Origin: Branchiostoma belcheri
Taxonomy: Eukaryota; Chordata; Leptocardii; Amphioxiformes; Branchiostomatidae
NCBI RefSeq assembly: GCF_001625305.1
Contig: NW_017803391.1
Location: 169,903-233,902, forward strand
DNA: 64,000 nucleotides
Reading direction: 5' to 3'
Within the stretch, counting starts at the first letter, position 1, and each line of letters starts with the position of its first letter. Made by a program: the position numbers and the translations under genes. Below are positions 12,885 through 25,349 of this stretch, piece after piece. The notes beneath the pieces are model-generated. The model saw nothing but the letters and a program-made list of their open reading frames with translations. It had not been told where the DNA came from and made no database searches.

Positions 12885-13036
12885 CACCTCTAGCACGGTG
12901 GGTGTGGCACCTTGAGCACTAAGGTAGGTGTGGCACTCATTAATAAAGATGTCCCTGGCATCTCCATGAATATGGTGGGCGTGGCATCCCCATCACTAAA
13001 GTGGCCATGGCACCTCTATCACAATCATCTCTATCC
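12885..13036. repeat. 26-bp tandem repeat, about six units, carrying GGTGTGG/GGCGTGG boxes
   Basis: Unit ends at 12907, 12933, 12958, 12984 and 13010 fall 25-26 bp apart; each unit starts ca[ct]c and ends in a tgg. The boxes GGGTGTGGC and GGGCGTGGC resemble KLF/Sp CACCC sites. The period is not a multiple of three and the open frame across it is incidental. Confidence 0.6.
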
Positions 13037-13291
13037 CCAATTTGCACTGCTAAATGTGCCACGCCCACATCACAGCATGGGTCCATTGCAACAGCCACTT
13101 ATAGATGGCCTATTTCTCAGGCCTGGCATTAGAGGATTGCATCAATCTGGTATCATTGAATTTGACTCATGAATCAGACTTCTACATGACATCAGAGCCT
13201 TTATAACTAGAGATCTCTTCACATCCTTTTCAGTCCGTTGTATCAGCAGAATTGTCTTTTGTTCTGCATCCTGTTTTTTTCTTTCTCTCAG

Positions 13292-13389
13292 GACATTTGA
13301 CGCAGCACGATCCCGGATATAGCCAATACATCCTTATATCACGAACGACAGATGCAATCCACAGTTTGCTGCAGGCATCCTCCAACTAA
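13292..13389 (+). CDS. Possible plus-strand terminal exon pairing with 8.6 kb
   Basis: A strong acceptor (long T/C tract ending TTTCTCTCAG at 13282-13291) is followed by GA, then 31 codons to TAA at 13387-13389: HLTQHDPGYSQYILISR then TTDAIHSLLQASSN. Entry is phase 1, matching the phase-1 donor at 8710; joined they would give a 63-residue protein. The other two frames stop within 10 codons. CpG codons (ACG, CGA, CCG) are frequent. No AATAAA is evident soon after. The surrounding 13.3-13.75 kb is a CpG-retaining islet, so an enhancer or promoter explanation is also possible. Confidence 0.33.
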
Positions 13390-13760
13390 TTTATCTGCTG
13401 AGAGATTTCCCACGACAGCCATTGTAGGAAAATAGGATCAACCAGAAATAGAGCTCAATATAATGAAGGAAAAATCGTTCCTTGCCTTGCGCTCAGTTTT
13501 TCGTGAAATGCGCATTGGGCCACGTCTGGGAGTGAAAGGGGTTCAATTTACAACCTTTCAGTAAGTTAAAAGCTGCATCAATCTACAAATTACCCTGCCG
13601 CCAGTCTGGAAAACACATTTATTATTCCGCTCAGTCCGCCTGCACTCAGATACTAATCTCGTAATTTCCTCTAAATCTTATTTCCATCCAAGAGCAGACA
13701 CCCTGGGAATTGTCTCTCATCTTTCCAAGTGCAAACGGTTCGGAACACTGTGATGACACA
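13300..13760. promoter_or_regulatory. CpG-retaining islet around the 13.3 kb exon candidate
   Basis: More than fifteen CpGs in about 460 bp (for example at 13483, 13489, 13499, 13509, 13529, 13601 and 13628) against a depleted background, with an NRF1-like ATGCGCAT at 13508-13515. Marks an unmethylated regulatory region, promoter or conserved enhancer. Confidence 0.3.
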
Positions 13761-15135
13761 TATTCAACCGAAAAATTCATGCCAAAGTCTTTTCATAAAG
13801 CGTTGAACCAGAGCCAGGTTATCAAATATTGATGGCTTAGAGTCAAGGGAGAAGTGTCGACCTGAAGTTGTTTGTTTGATATTAAACAGATCACCTTGAA
13901 TGTTATCTACTTGAAACCATTAAAACTATTTATTGTACTAATGTCTCCAGACAATTCAGCTAAATTAGACTGTATTGCATTAGAGTGCAATTTAACTTCA
14001 TTTCTGAAGTTCAGAAGCTAGCCGCAACTATGTTAGACTTTGATGCAAAGAGCTACACTATGCTTTGTCCTAACCTGATCCTCAACACAATTACCCTGAT
14101 GTAACAAACAGAAGAAAAGATTTGCCTTCCCAGTGCAGCAGTCAACTGTTTCTCCTCCTTCTCCCAAACATCCGTTCAAACAGTACCGGTAACTGTATAT
14201 TGCATGACTAGAGTTTACAGGATCAAATTTACCTGACCTGAGCAAAGCACACTTACGGAGACATGTTGACATACATTGGCTGGAAAGGAAGGCGCCACCG
14301 AGGGAATAACAATGAATCCTCCGGCAGGCCAGCAGAGCTAGCTTATCTTGTCTGAAAGGTTCAGTCTCATTTGTAAGGGATTATCCACAATGGCAGCAGA
14401 ACAAGCAGACATGAAGGCAACTTGACCATTTGTCCACCATCCATATATTTCTCGTAATTCCAGCCAACCCATTTTTAACGCCAGCCTTGCTACCATTGGC
14501 TCCTTTTGAAGCAGACCTGGTATTTGTAACCATTGACAGAATCAAACTGCCCTGATACATGGCTGAAATGGCTGCTACAGTGAATGTTTCAGCCTGAGTG
14601 GGTAATTTGTCATTTCCTGATCCAATTTCCATGTTACAGGCTTTTCCAAAATGGCAAAATAGGATGAAAGGCTTCAGTTTAAAACTGATCTCTGGTTGCA
14701 TCTTTAATTTCTGTTGCACAGATACAGTCATTCCCAAATAGATACAAACCAATTTAACAAAGCTAGTACACAACAAAGCCTAGTGGTATATGCCACATTT
14801 TCAGGGAATCGAAATATTCTAAATCTAGATCAAAGTATTGAAATTGTAATAATTGTGTAATAATCTATGCAATCAATATTGTCAAGTTCAATTTCAAGGA
14901 CCTAGCAAGTTATGCCTGAGAAAAAAAACAAGGTTACAAGTTGATAGTATGATAATATAATTGTTTTTGACCTCTCAGTCTGTCACTACATTATTGATCT
15001 GGGTTGTCAATTCAATTCGGTCAACCCCCAAAAAGTTGGCTGCCGCAAGTGACATAATTAACTTGATGAAAGATGTTGCCATGCCAACAGAGAAATTGAC
15101 GCATTCACAACATCAAACACAGAGAAGAACTAAAC
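13761..15135. other. No gene seen
   Basis: A 131-codon minus frame (14381-14776) has no recognisable motif and is probably chance. Confidence 0.45.
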
Positions 15136-15246
15136 CTCCTCCTCTGGCTTCTTCTTGCTTTTCTCCTTTTCTTCATCGTTGTCTTTGGGTTTCAGGGAGT
15201 CCTTTTCCATAGCCTCCTTTTCTGCCTTCTCTGGTGTGTTACCGTC
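15136..15246 (-). CDS. Possible internal or terminal exon, Lys/Glu-rich (37 codons)
   Basis: Downstream of the 16.0 kb exon on the same strand, a TTTTTTCCCCAAG acceptor precedes GAC at 15246. The 37-codon frame is strongly charged (for example EKAEKEAMEKDSLKPK and later EEKEKSKKKPEEE). It ends either at GAG|GTTTAG used as a weak donor (phase 0 in, phase 0 out, 111 nt) or one codon later at the TAG as a C-terminus. No polyadenylation signal is evident nearby, which favours a cassette exon. The frame is open further upstream too, so the acceptor is uncertain. Codon use is clean for a charged low-complexity linker. Confidence 0.42.
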
Positions 15247-15990
15247 CTTGGGGAAAAAATGAGGCGGCTTCAATTTAGGGAATGAGAAGACAAATTTCCT
15301 GTATTGATTACACCAATAGAACATAATCAAAATTTATGATGTTCTCCATATATCATAAAACAAAAATGGGAGTCAATCTACAAGAGTGCCTTGCTTCAAA
15401 ATATGGCACATTTTCATCACCAGTTGTATTGCAATGTGATAAGTTACTTCTTGTTGAAACACTCAGGATGTAGTATGAAAATTGTCAACTCTTAAGTTCA
15501 AATACATATGATCATTGTAACGGTAATTTGTTACAGGCTATTTTGATGCGTTTTCAACCTTTTAAGGGCTAATTTTCTATTATTGGCATCTTAAGCACAG
15601 GAATCAGCAACTATAGAACTTCTAATTACGAAATCAAAATCACCGTACACATAAAAGACAAGTACACAAAAAGCAATGCTATAAAACATGTGCTCAAGGG
15701 AAATTTTCGACAGTGCCATTACCGGGTATGTCTTTTTGTTATTACCCATTCCAGTCCATTTCGAATGAGCTTTTAAGCAAGTGAATTGCCCAAAGGAAGT
15801 CAGAAATACCTATGTTCCATTTTACGTGCCGTATGAGAATGTAGAGTGATCTCAATGCTAGGCTTTCGTGCACTTTTACATGAACAGGACCAGAGGGGTT
15901 TTAGATGAGATAAACCTCAAGGAAAAACAAATCTAGGTGCAGCGTGAAACTGCATCAGTTGTACAGAATGGGAAATGGGCGAGGACTTAC

Positions 15991-16155
15991 CACTGGGATT
16001 TCTTTCAGTTTTTCCTTCTTCTCGGAGGGTCGCGTACAAATCTGACACAAGATGCATGCCGCGTCGGGGGTCGTGGCAGAGCCCGGAGTAATCGCCGCCG
16101 TGTCAACGTGCTCGCAGGACGCGCTCGGAGCGAGCTGTTGCTTCTCCCCTTCCAT
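15991..16155 (-). CDS. Alternative first coding exon, Cys-containing (55 codons)
   Basis: ATG at 16155 starts a 55-codon frame ending at a perfect GTG|GTAAGT donor (GT at 15990-15989), phase 0. The frame lies in the densest CpG patch of the window (16025-16260). The peptide begins MEGEKQQLAP, has a Thr/Ala/Pro-rich middle, a Cys cluster (ACILCQICTRP, about residues 33-43) and a basic Lys/Glu tail (EKKEKLKEIPV). It does not share the LGCTI core. I read it as another alternative 5' exon of the minus-strand gene; splicing to the 15.2 kb exon would keep frame. Confidence 0.55.
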
Positions 16156-16930
16156 CTCGTCCCACTTGCTCCGGTGCCGTGTACGTGCTAGGTTTCACTA
16201 TACCTCAGGGGATCAGACTCAACCATGGAGTGAATCCAGCCGACGTCGCTCCAGAGGGTTCACAACTAGTTACAGGCTGCTGTGAGCAGAGTTATGGTCG
16301 GTGTGCGGAAAACAAGGAAACTACATTAGCAGCCGGGGTTCTATTGACTAAACTTCATCAGGCCCCACCTACTAACACCTATCCAGGGAAATTTCTCACC
16401 CACAGGCGGGCATTCATTTTCACCAGCGTCAAAAGGTCCTGACATTGATATCTATCAACTCAGGTATAATACGAAACTTCCTATGTGAGTGCTCATTTGA
16501 ATACCAGGCGTAACTCCACAGTCGGGGTCATTATCATAAAACGGCAGGGTAATCCCATAGACTCATTGGCTGATTGGAACGGCAAAATTTCATAACGGTA
16601 CTGCCACTCATCATTTGTCCCCCAGCTACTGTAAATTGTTCAAAACATCCATCATCATACTCTGTAATGTTACAGATGCATAAAGTTCTGAGGGCTTGTT
16701 TTATGAATATTGCAACTCTTGACTCAGGCGGCATTTTATTTGCAACCTTAATGCAAGAACGTCAGGAGCTAGATTGCATCCTGTCCCTCCCTCCGGCAAC
16801 ATAGAAATGGACTCCTCCCACAAGAGATCTCCGATGAACCCTCCGAGGGAAGGGCTGACATGTGATTGGGCAGCAGAGCAGCTCCAGACAAGATGGCGGC
16901 AGACCTTTTAGCGTAGCTTTGGAAACAAAA
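16156..16930 (-). promoter_or_regulatory. CpG-rich promoter region of the 16.0 kb first exon; YY1- and CCAAT-like sites
   Basis: CpG-dense to about 16260, then mixed. At 16890-16901 the plus strand reads CAAGATGGCGGC, a close fit to the YY1 element common at housekeeping-type promoters. At 16863-16869 gattggg gives a reverse CCAAT box. These are 700 bp from the ATG, so they could mark a distal start site or a divergent plus-strand promoter. The plus-strand ATG inside the YY1 motif meets TAG after seven codons, so it is not itself a gene start. Confidence 0.35.
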
Positions 16931-18429
16931 TTAATGCAAAGTCTCCGGCGATTCCCTGCACGCTAGATCCCGATGCATCAGACTCAAACTCAATTAGAGG
17001 GAACAATCAGAAAATTATGATTTAAGCCAAAACATGAAAGCATTATCAAGGCTATGCTGACTTTGACAATGACACAGTGGCATACTGAGATAATGCAGGA
17101 TAGAGGAAATAAAAGGCAGAGCAGACCTAAATGTTATCTCAGACAATTGATTGACACTGCAGCGATGTTGCTACTAGTAGGAATAGTAACATCAACTTTA
17201 AACCCTTGAACAGATACCATCTTACAATCAGCCCTGTCACATGCACAGTGTACATACAAATTACAATGTCATGTACATGTATAGCAGGGCACCCAGTGTA
17301 CAGTCAAGTAACCATCATGTAAAGCTTTTAAACCCTAACAGCCATGCTACAAAGCTGTATAAGTACAACTTTGAATTATTCATGTAAGGTAGACAGTTGC
17401 TGACAGGCAGGTCCCCAAAAGGGCTTGTTTGCATTTCTTTGCCATTATGTGTGGTCAGTGATAAGACTTCAGGTCTTGCCTTGAGCATGTACAGACAAAC
17501 GTAGCTGTGGTAATGGTTTATACTTTACAGTTTATAGGGAAAATGGAAATGTCATTGTGATAAACATCATCTCACTATAAAACACGATTATACACAATGC
17601 AACAAGAGTAAAAACCTTGAGTTTATAATCTATCCCCTGATACATCTATCACAATTATGTTACATAAAAATACACTGTGAGACAAGAAAGATGACATGAA
17701 ATTATAACTTGTCCACTTTTGTCTTGAAGTCTTGAAAAGAATCCTGTCTAACCAGCAAATATAGATGATAACGTTACATATTCTAACAGTTACAGATTTT
17801 CTCTGATAGAGAAATAAAACCTCTTTACAGTATGAGATAGTTTTGTTGAACATCTTCTGTTCAACATTTTTTAACATAATACCTAGCTTGTATCAAAGTT
17901 ACTGTAGTGTAGTCCTTGAGCTGACTCCATACCTCTACATTAAGATGGCTGAGGAAAATATTGCATGATAGTCACGTACTGCTTCCCTGAAATCTGATCA
18001 CATTAAGATAATGCCTCAGAGGTGGGTAAGACTTAAAAGCTGCCTATGTTTTACCTTCACCGCTTTAATGTTGAGTCATAACCTGGATCTTTTAACGTCT
18101 GCTATATGTCTTCTAGTGCCAGGGGCCATACATGTACTTCTCTTGAAAAATCTCACAGGTGCAAATGTCACAGCATGGGTACATGTAGGAAATATTCAAC
18201 CATTAGGCACCTTGTAATATTTCAATACCTTATCATCTTGCATCCTTGTTAAAAAAAGTTGGAGTATGTACAAATTACTGTAGTTGTTGGTAAGATGCCT
18301 AAAGCAACAACAACATTGGTTTTGAAACAGTATGATGAAGAACAAAGAACTGACTGGTACAAGCACTGAAAGGCCAACTTGAAAGCTAAAAATTGTGAAT
18401 ATCTGTTTAAAATCTTACATGATGGCACA

Positions 18430-18450
18430 TTCAGCACCAAGGACAGACAT
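18430..18450 (+). promoter_or_regulatory. RE1/NRSE-like element
   Basis: TTCAGCACC-AA-GGACAG followed by a diverged end; 16 of 21 to the canonical RE1, with an intact left half site and intact GGACAG core. Confidence 0.45.
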
Positions 18451-19821
18451 ACACATTCCTGGGAACAAGAACTTAAACAAAATGTTCAAAACAATACTGG
18501 TAACATGTTTACCTCTTCTGTCATGCCCTAAAACCAGTGAAAGTGTTTAAAACAAAGGAAAGAAGGTATGACTATTTTGAAAAGTCCAAAGGATTGAAAT
18601 GGCAATCAACCTTAAGAAAAGCACCATTCTTTTCCATGCTTGTAATCTTGTTTTGCTAACAGTGTATGTTGTTGGTACTAGTACTCCCTCTTTCAGAAAT
18701 GATGTGAAATGCAGCCTGCCAAAATACACGTACACATAGATTCTTGTCCCATAATAGTAACATTTATTTAGATGTGGCACAGTGCACTGTAAATGACCTT
18801 ACCTGACTATAGGGTAAGACCTTTCTTCTCACAAATACTGAGGTAGATAATTATGCAATGACATGCTAGAACAAGTGTATGCAGGTCCATTGCAGTAATT
18901 GCACCCAATGATACATTAGGCACTCTAAATGTTGGTTGAAATCTTACTGTACATACAATCATATTATTACCTGTAAAAGTTGATCTATGTCAAAACAGTA
19001 GACACAAAAGATGTCTCATATCTTGTCATATCATTAAAAAAAATCATTTTTAGTACAACATTTCCTCGTTTGCCAGAAGAGCCGAACATACTAGTACTGT
19101 GCAGTGTCTTGTTCTTGATAGAAAATCAATGTGTAAAATGGGAGGGGATGGAAAGCTGTTTGCACATTGTTGACAGACAAATAACATCATTTCTGGCAAA
19201 CATGTCTGCTGTATAATTAGAGTAACATGTACAGCAACATAACTGTTCCCACATATCATTTTAAAAAAGCTGCTGAACAAAGAAGGGAGTGGACTGACCT
19301 TGGCCAAACGTTTCAATTCCCCATTTTTGTTTTGCATTATTTTTCTGTTTTGACCGAGGTGGGCGGGGCAGTAGTATTGGTCTCTTACCAATATCCACAA
19401 ATTGTCATAGACCATTCCATCTTTGTCATGATGATATATCATCGGTATATCCCAATAAATGATGCACTTCTTCTGAACAATTAAGCTGAACAATTAATAT
19501 TCTAACTTAGTTTAACATTATCTAACATAACAACAGCTTACTGATAGTACTGTATAATGAAAACATCAAGCAGGAAAAAAACAAAATAGAATCATAATAA
19601 AAATTTGGATGATGGCAGAAGATTCTCGTATTAGTTATTGTTTGATATTAACATCTTCAGCAAGTTTGGTGCTATATACATGTATGAAATTAAATATGCA
19701 AGTAATTATTATTAGCAGATGGTGTCTGATTCTATCTGGAAAAACAACAGCTTGCTACAAATCCAATTACCATGGTACAAATTCAATTACCTACTAATTA
19801 TAGACTTAATATTTCACACAG

Positions 19822-19991
19822 GATTCCTGAATACCTTCATGGTTCCAGCTGGCTTGAGCTTGCAGCAGTTTTTATATTATTTGCAAGAGGAAAGGAAGCC
19901 ACAAAGCAGGGAGAGACGCAGCCATAAACACCCATCCAAAGGACTGGGGTTCAGATTCTCTGGCACTCTGTGCAAGGGGATCTATTTATAA
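19822..19991 (+). CDS. Weak alternative plus-strand 3' exon
   Basis: An acceptor TATTTCACACAG (19810-19821) is followed by GA and an open frame of 55 codons to TAA at 19989-19991, again phase 1 in, as required by the 8.6 kb donor. The peptide has FLNTFMVPAGLSLQQF and a basic stretch RKPQSRERRSHKHPSKG. The purine-rich DNA could produce this by chance. Confidence 0.2.
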
Positions 19992-21424
19992 GCTTACACT
20001 ATTTGAAAGATCAGTAAGTTCTTGCTAGATATATTTGAACGCACACTTGCCCCGGGGCACTGCGCAATTATGACAATCAGTCACTAAGCTTTGGGGGCAG
20101 ATGTGGCAGTGATTTGAATGTGTATGTTAGTCAACTGTCAAACACATCAACTATGCTGTGAAAATCACAATGTAAGTAGCTTGTATTAAATGATGATCAT
20201 TACATGGCTGTTGTTATTTCTTGTATTACCATTTCAGTTATCGACAATGCAACAGTACTTGACAAAAATCAGTGCTGGCAATCGATATATTCCATTTGGG
20301 ATATAACACTGGCAGACCAGATTCTAGACTAGACCGCAATTAAATTCCACACATAAACACACGCACGCACACAAAAATACAGCGACATACAAAGCACTGT
20401 ATGTGCATTCATACACGCACCTTAATTTATTGCTATTTAACCAAAACATGACCATTTACAACAGTACTGTACAAATTGTTCTTACAGTAACTTCCATTCC
20501 AACAAATTAAAATACTTCAAAATCTGCAATTTACAACATAGCAACTATGTTTTTCTATGATACTAGATGAGTCTGCTGATCACTTCTGATGTATCAGCTG
20601 CCTGTCATAAATCCTGTGAGAGATAGGGGGCCTCGTTTGACTACGTCCCTGTCCAATGAACACAGCATTTCACCATGCCTAACTAATTCACAGCAGAGAA
20701 AATCATTGATAGCCTCAGGCTAACAGGGTTAGCTCCTGACGATCCTTTTCAGTAAGTTAAGTCTTCCATGTCAAAATAGTTTCAAACTGAAGTGCAGTAC
20801 TTAAAGGACTATGTCGGGGTGACATTGAACTTATCATAACTTCAGTGATGGTATATGTGTCATACCTGTCAAATCACACTAAGGATGGAGCACTCAACTG
20901 TACTGTAGGGGGTGATACATGTATACATGTACCTTCACATCTTGAGCTTACATTTCTTTGAATAGTTTGTCAAATTGATGTCAAACTTACCATTGATCTC
21001 AAACTTAAAATGGTCATAATAATACACAGGAGCTACGTGTGTAGAAAATAGGTTTCTTGTGTCTTAGTTTAATGCATGAGTATCCCTGAGGCAGTGTAAT
21101 ACATCAGAGATTCCCTGCTATGTCTGAAGACAAAACTAGTTCTTCAACAAGGTGTACTGAGGTGACTGGGCCTTGGGCAGATACACACACTGCACTGTAC
21201 TTTGTAAACAAACCAAGACAAGAGACTTTCAGAGCACTAATACTAGTGGCACGTGTATGCAACATTCACTTCACAAATTTGAGTCCATAAAAACTTTAGA
21301 GACAACATTTATGCATTTAAAGAGAAGCAGACTAGAGCATACTGCCAGGTTGTATGCAACCTTGAGTTCTAACAATCATTATTCCCAGGCAAAATTTCAC
21401 TCTCTAGGCTGAGAAGGAACTCAC

Positions 21425-21457
21425 CCAGATACTTGAACGACGCTTTGTCTTCCTCAT
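21425..21457 (-). CDS. Possible short first exon, basic N-terminus MRKTKRRSSIW
   Basis: ATG at 21457 gives 11 codons ending at a strong TGG|GTGAGT donor (GT at 21424-21423), phase 0 like the other first exons. The peptide carries RRSS, a PKA-type phosphorylation motif (inference). The frame stays open for 12 codons upstream of the ATG to an in-frame TAG at 21496-21494, so an internal exon starting after that TAG is an alternative, but no good polypyrimidine tract precedes it. CpG-containing codons (CGT CGT) support selection weakly. Confidence 0.3.
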
Positions 21458-24400
21458 GTCCTGAAGAGCCTGAGGGACACGTCTGGTGTACTTCTAGCCA
21501 CCATTGTTAAATCTCTGCAAACCTTACAAAACCAAACTATCTCCATTTAGAGTGGATAAACACATGTGGTGTTAGCTCTTGTCACTTCTGGTTGGGCAGG
21601 TGGTCTGACCTTTGTAATCACTGAGGTCAAGAAATTGTCATACTTGCTACAATGTGACCCGATTAGCCTTGTATTTATTTAATTGTCTGTGAAACTATGG
21701 GATAGACATAATGTTTGTAAAATGTATGTGAGATTTAAAGAAAAATCACCAAGGTCCCGGTCCAGTTTCAGATCTTGAAACACGGATTTTCAGGGTCAAT
21801 CTTCTAGTCACTAAATCTACAAAGTAAGTTTTAACAATACAACCTACATACAGATTGTCTTATCCAGAATATTTCCAGTATTAACACATTGACATATACA
21901 CTGGATTGGGTGTCTTGAGATGTGTCAAAATACATGCTATACAAGGCAGAAGCAGGCATATGTATATGATGTGTACATTCAGACCAACACACTGTAAACT
22001 CATGCCTAGTCCTAGCAGCAGTGACACAATGACCTTACAAATGGGGAGTAAAAACATCAGCCCCTCCTCCCCCATGTGCTGAATGACTACAGCTTCTCTG
22101 TAAATCCATCCCAGTCTCCAAATGTCCAGATCAATGTTGTTGCCATGGAAATGGCTCAATCAATGTGGGATTCGGGCGCACCAATATGGTGGCCTCTGCC
22201 CCACTCTATATTCGCCTATCTTTTATGGGAGCAGTAAATTCGGGGCTAGTTCAATAACCTTGCACAGGGGGGAAAGTCAATTCATGTATCTATCCAAACA
22301 TGGGCATCACCATGGACATTGACACACTTTTTTGTAAAGATGCATATTCTGATCTTTGGAACATTTCTTAGTCTTTATCAATCCCTATTTCAATTACTGC
22401 CTAGTGTTTGTCTTTCAGACCACCCAAATTTAATTTGATGGTTCTTGGATTTTTGAGATAAAATATGAAGGGACAGGCATAGTTATCCTACAAAGGCTAA
22501 GATAGGAGTCATGAAGTCAATGTACCAAACCACTGCATTGATATATGAAAATACTGTAACAAAAAGCACTTTATTTCTGCAACTGTTGGGGCCAAAATGT
22601 GAACATTCTGGAGTTGATTCAGACACTTTAATCCAGTTATCTGAAAAAAATTAAACCAAAATCAAGGACCAATTGATTAAATTGATGTGGCCACAGGTCA
22701 GAAATATCATTGCATTGTAATTATTGTTAGTTCAGAGGACTTAGACATCTCTCAAACTCAACCTGTTAACATCAATGTCCCAATGTGACAACAAACAGGA
22801 TGAGCTTTAAACATTATCAGGGAGGCCTCCAAAACGATCCATACGTCAGCCAGCCTCATTACTCTTGCCCTGTTTAAACCTGAACTTGGCTGACATAACA
22901 GGCAAGTAATGACCATGAACCTGACAGGTCAGTATGCATATCTACCCTAATGGGTCCCATCAACATCTGTCTCTTGTCTTTTTACATGTGGTGCAACTCA
23001 CTGCACACTAAACATGTGAGGAAAAGATAGCAGTGCAAATTGTACAAAAAAAAGATATTCCATCCTGTGTACAATGTAATTTTTATCTTACTAGCTCAAA
23101 AACACAATTATTGTAACTTTCTACACTTCTAGAATACAAAACCTGTTGGTCTCTATTATGAAAATTTGGGCATCTTGTTTGAAATTCTTGCACATCTTGT
23201 TTTTTCTTTGTTTGCTCTTGCATTTAGATTTTGGATGTGCACGGAATGTCTTCCATAAAATTTACTTACTGCGGAGCATCATTAAAATAAGTATATCAAC
23301 CTTGGATGTCTTCCGAAAACAGTATAAATCTTATCAACAAATTAGTGCCATTAACCTGATGATAATTATAACAGTACATGGCAAAGATTTTTAATGTAGA
23401 ATTTACAAACAAAAATTTGCATCATCTTAGCTTTCTGATTGTGTGACTGTCAACTTTAGAGAAAGATTTGTGTGGCAAAAAATATGCAACATTAAAATCT
23501 CATTATCTAAATTCAAGGACGTTTGCCAAAAGGCTGAGATGGAGTCGTGTTCTGTACAGGAGAGAAGAAGAGTTCATTTACATTTTAATTAAAAGTCATG
23601 TAAATCTTACTATCAGCTAAATTAAGCTGTAATTCAACCAGCAAAGGTACTTTTCTAGGTAATTACTTTTTCAAAGGTGGTACCAAAGTTCATCTCTTAT
23701 CCATGCAATGCTGCATTACAAATTTGTTGTGTATTAAAACTGACTATAGAAGGATTAAAAAGTAAATACGAAAACTGCTTGAGGCTAACAGCTCTGGAGA
23801 ATCAGTAATGCTGACAAGGTGAATATGGAACAAATCCAAGCTCAAACACTGTCATAACACAGATGGTCTTAATACACTGCTATCAATCATATTGAAATGA
23901 CATTCCCTTACACAAATTGTATCTATGTCATTTTTTTTGTCTAAGCAAAGATATTGCTACCATCAGCAAGAAGTGAAGATGCATTCTTTCCAAACTTTAC
24001 CATTTCTACCAACTTTAAATTGTGCTACATTTCTTGAGTATGTTACCTTCTTGTGTATGTTCCCTTCTGTAATGAATGTTTTATACCAAGTAAGTCACTA
24101 TGGATTCCATAGTTAGTAAGTCCACTCTGGAACGTACAATAAAGCTGAAGCAGGTACCAATGCCATGAAAAACCATCTGTCGTAATAACTGGTGCAGTCT
24201 GCATGGCCAGGAAATACATCTGGGTTGTAAAAGGGAAATCTTGGGAGCTTAGAGGCAAAGCTGCCAGTTCTGCATCATTTGTACATGAGAAGAGGCATTT
24301 CCCGGGCAGAGCCAGAGAATGCATCATTAGGGTATTGGGTAACCTGGGAGGTGCCGCCTGAGCCCCATAAACAATAGGGTGCGCAGCAATTGACAGGCAA

Positions 24401-25260
24401 ATAGACTGTGAAATGAAATTCCAAATATATAGCACAGGCCTTACAGAATTAGGAAATAGAGCAAGAATAGCAACAACACAGATAAATGTATATCTTTTCG
24501 TCACTGCGTATCAATCTTAGAACCCTGTATATCTAAACATATTGCTCCATTCAGTATAATCCCCTTGTCTCTCCTGACTGTGAGAAAACAATCAAAAATT
24601 CATACTGCCAATAGATTTCCAATAAATAGGAGAATGAACTGGAGAAAAAGCCAAATTAAAAGATGCCTCCAGATTTCTGCATTGACTACAAAGCTATGAC
24701 ATCGTAACACATAACTATACACACCATAAACTATACCTTGCAATGTTTTCACTGGAAATGGATAGATCTTTCGAAAATTCAAATGCTAGATTATTGCTAT
24801 CATCACAACAAAAAGAAAGATTACACTATGGAGACCAGGTCTTGATAAAATCAATTTATCTATAGCAGATGAGGGACCTGTGGGATAAATCAACAGTCTA
24901 CAAATGAAAAATCATGTGTTGTGGTCGCAACCTTTTGGATTAACTGACCACATTTAACGTCCATCCAATACTATCGACATCTTACTTCAACTCAAACTCA
25001 TTGATTCCATTTATTCCATAATCTAACCTCAAATACTTCCCTTGTAAATGCTTTTTTATTGTTTCCACTTTTGATTTTGAAAAAACTTCATCACTCTTCT
25101 TCTAGGCAATTATATTCCAGTGCAACTTAATAAGTTGCTCATCTACAAATCTGTTCAGGCAAATATATGAGAATTATTATCATGTTTTACCTTCAAGGAG
25201 GCCTTGTATCATTTCTATTAGAAAAAAATCCAATGTGCAAAATTGTATCAAAACTAGGTC
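21458..25260. other. Non-coding, apart from the TIR element at 22.4 kb
   Basis: Minus frame 24043-24504 (153 codons, the longest uninterrupted minus frame here) starts with a hydrophobic stretch, but nothing else supports a gene. Confidence 0.45.
22417..22691. mobile_element. Degenerate TIR element, about 275 bp
   Basis: Left end ACCACCCAAATTTAATTTGA then TGGTTCTTGGA; right end CAATTGATTAAATTGATGTG then GCC. The TIRs are diverged but pair over more than 25 bp. Confidence 0.45.
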
Positions 25261-25281
25261 AGTGCTGTCTATGGTGCTGAA
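25261..25281 (-). promoter_or_regulatory. RE1/NRSE-like element, minus orientation
   Basis: Read on the minus strand: TTCAGCACC, then ATAGACAGCACT; 17 of 21 to the canonical RE1. It directly precedes the degenerate tandem repeat at 25.35 kb. Confidence 0.45.
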
Positions 25282-25349
25282 TATATAGTTATTGCCTTCA
25301 CCTCGAGGTTGACGTATCATCAATTGCTTCTGGTAACAAATAGATGAAC

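Larger units (their letters stand above)
16931..21424. other. Non-coding; RE1-like site at 18.4 kb and a weak exon at 19.8 kb
   Basis: The 147-codon minus frame at 19050-19493 contains a TTG|GTAAGA donor-like site but no CpG support. CA-rich tract at 20351-20386. Confidence 0.5.

Noticed and set aside
19050-19493. 147-codon minus frame with an internal GTAAGA after TTG
   Set aside because: AT-rich, no CpG islet, no motif; the donor-like site alone is weak.
23158-23394. Plus frame starting MKIWASCLKF, leucine-rich
   Set aside because: T-rich DNA gives Leu/Phe runs by chance, and the same T-run also looks like a splice acceptor; undecidable.
24043-24504. 153-codon minus-strand frame with hydrophobic start
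   Set aside because: No family resemblance, codon pattern or splice context; a frame of this length is plausible by chance in 64 kb.
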